This document shows positions 6,048 through 9,292 of a stretch of 9,292 nt of DNA, one piece after another. The DNA is from JASHVB01 sp049522565. GTDB taxonomy: Bacteria; Pseudomonadota; Alphaproteobacteria; Acetobacterales; Acetobacteraceae. Every line of letters starts with the position of its first letter. The first letter of the stretch is position 1. The translations under genes were made by a program, and so were the position numbers. Location of the stretch: NCBI GenBank assembly GCA_049522565.1, contig JBEKNT010000278.1:1-9292 (forward strand). Direction: 5' to 3'. The notes beneath the pieces are model-generated. The model ran no database searches. It was not told where the DNA came from and saw nothing but the letters and a program-made list of their open reading frames with translations.

Positions 6048-7969
6048 TCATCGGCACTGCCGGCCATATCGATCACGGCAAGACCGCGCTGGTGAAGGCA
6101 CTCACCGGAGTCGATGCCGACCGCCTGGCGGAAGAAAAACGCCGCGGCATCACCATCGATCTCGGCTTCGCCTATAGCGACACGCCGGAGGGATCGTTCG
6201 GCTTTGTGGACGTGCCCGGTCACGAGCGCTTCGTGCACACCATGCTGGCCGGCGCCACCGGCATCGACGCGGCCCTGCTGGTGGTGGCGCTCGACGACGG
6301 CGTCATGCCGCAAACCCGCGAACATGCCGCGATCCTCGATCTGCTGGGCATCGATCGCGGCGTCGTCGCGTTGACCAAGTCCGACATCGCCGGCGACAAT
6401 ATCTCGCTGGTTACCGCCGAAGTGCGCGCATTGCTCGCGGCGACAGCTCTGCGCGACGCCGCCATCCTGCCGGTCTCCGCCCTCACCGGCGATGGCATCG
6501 CGGCACTGACCGACGCGTTGTGCCTGCTCGGGCCGAAACAGCGTGCCACCACCGGCCATCCACGCCTGGCGGTGGATCGCGCGTTTACGCTGTCGGGCGC
6601 TGGACTCGTCGTGACGGGGACGCTGGTCGCCGGGCGCATTGCGGTGGACGACCGGCTGATGCTCTCGCCGCCGGGACTGGAGCTGCGCGTGCGTGGCCTG
6701 CATGCGCAGAACCGCGCCGCGACCACCGCGGAAGCCGGGCAACGTGTGGCGCTCAACATCACCGGTCCGCGTCTGACGAAAGACGCGGTGACCCGCGGCG
6801 ACTGGGTGCTGCATCCCGACGTGCACGCACCAACCGCCGCGCTGGATGCACGGCTGCGCGTGCTGCGGGACGAACCGGCGCCGTTGCGCGCCGACACGCC
6901 GGTGCATCTGCATCTTGGTGCCGCGCATGTCATGGCGCGCATCCAGCCGCTGGATGGCGAACGCATCCGCCCGGGCGAGGACGCGTTGGTACGGCTGACG
7001 CTGGATCGGCCGATCGGCGCGCTGGCGGGGGACCGGCTGGTGCTGCGCGACGCCGGCGCCAGCCGCACGATCGGCGGCGGCAGCGTCATCGACCCGTTCC
7101 CGCCCACGCGCGGCCGTCGCACGCCGGCACGCCTGGCACAGCTTGCCGCGCTGGAGGCGACGGAACCGGACGTCGCGCTACGCCAATTGCTGGCATTGCC
7201 GCCGGGCTGGACCGATCGCGCCCGCTTCGTTCGCGCGCGCAACCTGCCCGCGGAAGCAGCGGAGGCGGTGCAGCGCGCCGCCCCAGCCGTTGCGGTTGCC
7301 GATCTTCTCATGGCGCCCGCAACGCGCGACGCGCTACAGCAGGACCTGTTGCAGACGCTGGCCGCCTGGCACGCCGGCGCGCCGGACCAGCCCGGTCTGC
7401 AACCCGAACGACTGCGCCAGCAACTGGCATCGCGCCCGCCGCAAGCGGCGTTCCGTGCCACGATCGATACGCTGCTGCGGCGCGGCACGGTGCGGCAGGA
7501 TGGCGCGTGGCTGCGCCTCAGCACGCACCAGATCCGCCTGTCCGCCGCCGACGAGCGGATCTGGCCGCAGCTCCGCGCATTGCTCGCTGCCGAGCGTTTC
7601 CGCCCACCGCGCACCCGCGACCTGGCGCAGGCTTTGCCGATGCCGGAGGCCGCGATGCGCGGCACGCTGAAACGCCTGCAACGCGTCGGCGCGCTGCTGG
7701 AGCTGGCACCGGACCATTTTTTCCTGCGCGAAACGGTCGCCGAGATGGCCGGCATCGCCGCCGCCCTTGCCAGGGATGATCCGGGGCGGCAACTGACTGC
7801 CGCCGCGTTTCGCGACCGGCTGGACAACGGCCGCAAGGTGGCGATTCAGATACTGGAATACTTCGACCGCGTCGGCCTTACCGTGCGAACCGGTGACGCG
7901 CGCAGCGTGCGCGACGACCGGTTGGCGCTGTTCGGCCCGGCGGAACCAGGCAAGGAGGAAACACCATGA
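6044..7969 (+). CDS. selB: Selenocysteine-specific translation elongation factor SelB
   Basis: SelB is a GTPase that carries Sec-tRNA(Sec) to the ribosome at UGA codons marked by a SECIS hairpin. The 641-residue product begins MIIGTAGHIDHGKT, the family N-terminus. The G1 loop is GHIDHGKT at 7-14, the G2/switch region is KRRGITIDLGF at 32-42, G3 is DVPGHE at 56-61, and G4 is TKSD at 111-114. EF-Tu-like domains II and III follow (RAFTLSGAGLVVTGT). The C-terminal winged-helix repeats that bind SECIS RNA end in AFRDRLDNGRKVAIQILEYFDRVG from 588, nearly identical to E. coli SelB (614 residues). Its evident substrate here is fdnG. selA, which usually precedes selB, is absent; fdhE ends 32 nt upstream instead. 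The ATG at 6044 is the only usable start. The stop overlaps the next gene's ATG. Confidence 0.97.
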   Translation: MIIGTAGHIDHGKTALVKALTGVDADRLAEEKRRGITIDLGFAYSDTPEGSFGFVDVPGHERFVHTMLAGATGIDAALLVVALDDGVMPQTREHAAILDLLGIDRGVVALTKSDIAGDNISLVTAEVRALLAATALRDAAILPVSALTGDGIAALTDALCLLGPKQRATTGHPRLAVDRAFTLSGAGLVVTGTLVAGRIAVDDRLMLSPPGLELRVRGLHAQNRAATTAEAGQRVALNITGPRLTKDAVTRGDWVLHPDVHAPTAALDARLRVLRDEPAPLRADTPVHLHLGAAHVMARIQPLDGERIRPGEDALVRLTLDRPIGALAGDRLVLRDAGASRTIGGGSVIDPFPPTRGRRTPARLAQLAALEATEPDVALRQLLALPPGWTDRARFVRARNLPAEAAEAVQRAAPAVAVADLLMAPATRDALQQDLLQTLAAWHAGAPDQPGLQPERLRQQLASRPPQAAFRATIDTLLRRGTVRQDGAWLRLSTHQIRLSAADERIWPQLRALLAAERFRPPRTRDLAQALPMPEAAMRGTLKRLQRVGALLELAPDHFFLRETVAEMAGIAAALARDDPGRQLTAAAFRDRLDNGRKVAIQILEYFDRVGLTVRTGDARSVRDDRLALFGPAEPGKEETP

Positions 7970-8715
7970 GCGAAACGACACCACTGCCGGCGGCGTTGGA
8001 CATGCGCGGGCGGCGCGTGCTGGTGACCGGCGCCGCCAGCGGCATCGGCCGCGCGACGGCGATCGCGCTGGCGCAGCTCGGCGCGACGCTGTTGTTGACC
8101 GACCGCGCGCCACTGGCCGCCACGCGAACCGAGGTGGAGCGTTTTCAGGTGCCGTGCGAAACGACCGAGGGCGACCTGACGGATGACGGTTTCCTCCGCA
8201 GCCTGTTGTCCGGCGCGCGTCTGCACGCCGCGGCACATTGCGCGGCCATCCTGGAGAACCGGCCATGGCTCGAGGATCCGAACTGGCAGGATCGGTTTCA
8301 TCGCGTCATGGACATCAACATTCGCGTGCCGCTGGCGCTCGGCGCGGGCTGCATCGATCACATGGCGCAACATGGCGGTGGCACGCTGGTGCTGGTGGGC
8401 TCGGTTGCCGGACGCACCGGCGGCACGTCGGTCAAGACGCCGCCCGACTACGCGGCCTCGAAGGGCGCCGTGCATACGCTGGTGAAATGGTTGTCCCGCC
8501 AGGGCATCCGGCGTGGCGTGCTGGTCAACGCCGTCGCCCCGGGCCCGGTGGAAACACCGATGACGCGCGGCTTCGACGCGACCGGCGTGCTGCCGCTGGG
8601 GCGGTTGGGCAAACCGGAAGAGCTGGCCTGGCCAATTGCCTTCCTGTGTTCGCCCGCCGCGAGCTATCTGTCGGGCGCGATCCTCGACGTGAACGGCGGC
8701 GCATTCGTGGGCTGA
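7966..8715 (+). CDS. Short-chain dehydrogenase/reductase (SDR) family oxidoreductase
   Basis: This is a 249-residue classical SDR with a Rossmann fold. The cofactor motif TGAASGIG is at 21-28, and an acidic D46 at the end of the second strand suggests NAD(H) preference. The catalytic tetrad is visible as N118, S146, Y162 and K166 (YAASK). The usual NNAG motif is replaced by HCAA at 91-94. The S-Y gap of 16 residues is slightly longer than usual. The C-terminus (YLSGAILDVNGGAFVG) is typical of FabG-like enzymes. The ATG overlaps the selB stop (ATGA, 7966-7969), and a strong AAGGAGG at 7952-7958 lies inside selB 7 nt upstream, so it is co-translated with the selenoprotein genes. The substrate cannot be told from sequence, and no link between this family and formate or selenium metabolism is known to me. 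Confidence 0.92.
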   Translation: MSETTPLPAALDMRGRRVLVTGAASGIGRATAIALAQLGATLLLTDRAPLAATRTEVERFQVPCETTEGDLTDDGFLRSLLSGARLHAAAHCAAILENRPWLEDPNWQDRFHRVMDINIRVPLALGAGCIDHMAQHGGGTLVLVGSVAGRTGGTSVKTPPDYAASKGAVHTLVKWLSRQGIRRGVLVNAVAPGPVETPMTRGFDATGVLPLGRLGKPEELAWPIAFLCSPAASYLSGAILDVNGGAFVG

Positions 8716-8720
8716 GGCTG

Positions 8721-8806
8721 TCGCGCGGCGCGCTGTGGCCGAAACCACACGGCGGCGCGCGGCGCGACCAATCCTGGCTTTTTTGCGGCAGGATGAAGGA
8801 TTTTTT
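8721..8806 (+). terminator. Candidate rho-independent terminator(s) after the fdn-selB-SDR operon
   Basis: Two overlapping structures follow the SDR stop. The first is a long GC hairpin: 8721-8726 pairs with 8762-8767, 8728-8733 with 8755-8760 and 8734-8738 (TGTGG) with 8745-8749 (CCACA), with one G-G mismatch and a 5-nt bulge. The next T-run, six Ts at 8779-8784, is 11 nt further on. The second pairs ATCCTG at 8771-8776 with CAGGAT at 8789-8794 and is followed by six Ts at 8801-8806. Neither has the T-run directly at the stem base, so the strength is uncertain, but the position fits the operon end. Confidence 0.5.
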
Positions 8807-8905
8807 GGTTGCGGTGACTCGGCAAAACCGGGCAGAGATGCCGTGCGCACGCATCACGACCTTGCGAGAGTGAAGTCTCAGCCTAGGGGTTTGCGTTGTT
8901 GTGAC

Positions 8906-8931
8906 GGAACTACCACCGCGCGACACCGGTT
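8906..8931 (+). promoter_or_regulatory. Possible EcfG-type (general stress response) promoter of the small gene
   Basis: GGAAC at 8906-8910 is followed after 17 nt by GGTT at 8928-8931. This is one base away from the alphaproteobacterial EcfG consensus, GGAAC-N16/17-CGTT. It would start transcription around 8938-8940, about 30 nt before the ATG at 8971. A five-base plus four-base match can occur by chance, so this is a suggestion only. Confidence 0.3.
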
Positions 8932-8970
8932 GTTGCAGCGTGTGCAGCCAATCCTGTTTCGGAAGTGGAT

Positions 8971-9171
8971 ATGCCTATGTCGCAGACTGGCGCCTGCTTG
9001 GTTGAGGAACATGTTCACGGAGACACGGTTTGGGTTGCCATTCGCGCCCGAGGCGCCGAATGGTCCTGGCTGACCCCGCAAGAGGCCGCGCGCCTGGGCC
9101 GCGAGTGGGTGGAGAGGTACGGCGCCACGGAGCGTCACCACACGACGCCGCATCTGATCGCAGCGGAGTAA
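8971..9171 (+). CDS. Small hypothetical protein (66 residues)
   Basis: I do not recognise the family. The product is soluble, with no signal peptide or membrane segment. It has an N-terminal part that looks like beta strands (TVWVAIRARGAEWSWL), then a likely amphipathic helix from about residue 36 (PQEAARLGREWVERY), and a His/Thr-rich tail. It contains three tryptophans before residue 34 and a single cysteine at residue 9. I chose ATG 8971 because GGAAG at 8961-8965 is five bases upstream. ATG 8977 and GTG 8965 are alternatives. It is separated from the SDR gene by 255 nt containing terminator-like hairpins and a possible stress promoter, so it is probably its own transcription unit. Its sequence does not look like a shadow frame and the start context is sound, so it is probably real. 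Confidence 0.6.
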   Translation: MPMSQTGACLVEEHVHGDTVWVAIRARGAEWSWLTPQEAARLGREWVERYGATERHHTTPHLIAAE

Positions 9172-9228
9172 TACCGACCCGCCCTGATGGCTGGCTTTCC
9201 CCTGGTTCGTACCGGCGCTCCCCACCGT

Positions 9229-9292
9229 CATGGCCGGGCCTGACCCGGCCATCGGTTGCGGCACCACGGCTGCATAGATGGCCGGGTCAAGC
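9229..9292. repeat. Palindromic ATGGCCGGG repeat, second copy cut by the window edge
   Basis: ATGGCCGGG at 9230-9238 pairs perfectly with CCCGGCCAT at 9244-9252 across a five-base loop (CCTGA). A second ATGGCCGGG begins at 9278 and continues GTCAAGC to the window end, as if a second hairpin were truncated. Hairpins of this type are common dispersed intergenic repeats in alphaproteobacteria. The hairpin lies 58 nt after the small gene and could also act in transcript 3'-end stability. No T-run follows it. Confidence 0.75.

Noticed and set aside
6220..7836. Minus-strand open frame opposite selB
   Set aside because: Ser/Arg/Ala-rich low-complexity translation, antisense to a clear SelB.
8735..9073. 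112-codon + strand open frame after the SDR gene
   Set aside because: It starts inside the terminator-like hairpin, has no ribosome site, shows no protein-like features and overlaps the better-supported small gene at 8971.
1..9292. tRNA genes (including selC), rRNA genes, CRISPR arrays and transposases
   Set aside because: I looked for a selC-like T-arm and anticodon context, for regularly spaced repeats and for transposase motifs, and found none.

Overview
The window is a GC-rich bacterial chromosome segment with one co-directional gene cluster on the + strand. It encodes a selenocysteine-containing, membrane-bound, respiratory formate dehydrogenase (FdnGHI/FdoGHI type), its maturation factor FdhE, the selenocysteine-specific elongation factor SelB and a short-chain dehydrogenase. 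A separate 66-residue hypothetical protein follows. The palindromic repeats (a GGGGAGGGGGAG-type element and ATGGCCGGG/CCCGGCCAT hairpins) and a possible EcfG-type stress promoter suggest an alphaproteobacterium, perhaps Rhodospirillales or Acetobacteraceae. This assignment is an inference from style, not from a marker gene.

Layout: 1-306 is a non-coding upstream region ending in a strong ribosome binding site. 307-3410 is fdnG, the catalytic alpha subunit, with a Tat signal, a [4Fe-4S] motif, an in-frame UGA (930-932) read as selenocysteine, and a SECIS hairpin directly after it. 3423-4319 is fdnH, the beta subunit with four [4Fe-4S] clusters and a C-terminal membrane anchor. 4324-4974 is fdnI, cytochrome b556. 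4971-6011 is fdhE. 6044-7969 is selB. 7966-8715 is an SDR oxidoreductase, followed by candidate terminators. 8971-9171 is the small hypothetical gene, and palindromic repeats lie at the right edge.

How the genes fit together: SelB would deliver Sec-tRNA to the UGA codon of fdnG by binding the SECIS hairpin. FdhE would support maturation of the assembled enzyme. Electrons from periplasmic formate oxidation would pass through FdnH to the haem b groups of FdnI and on to quinone. selA, selC and selD are not in the window.

Two local lesions or insertions stand out. First, an exact 32-bp tandem duplication (446-509) lies inside the fdnG [4Fe-4S] motif and shifts the frame. As written, FdnG stops after 72 residues, although the rest of the gene is intact and closely resembles E. 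coli FdnG. Second, a palindromic, MITE-like element sits just inside the 5' end of fdhE, flanked by near-identical short direct repeats. It adds 43 codons without breaking the frame. selB also appears to be translated by coupling to a six-codon minigene that carries the only good ribosome binding site before it.
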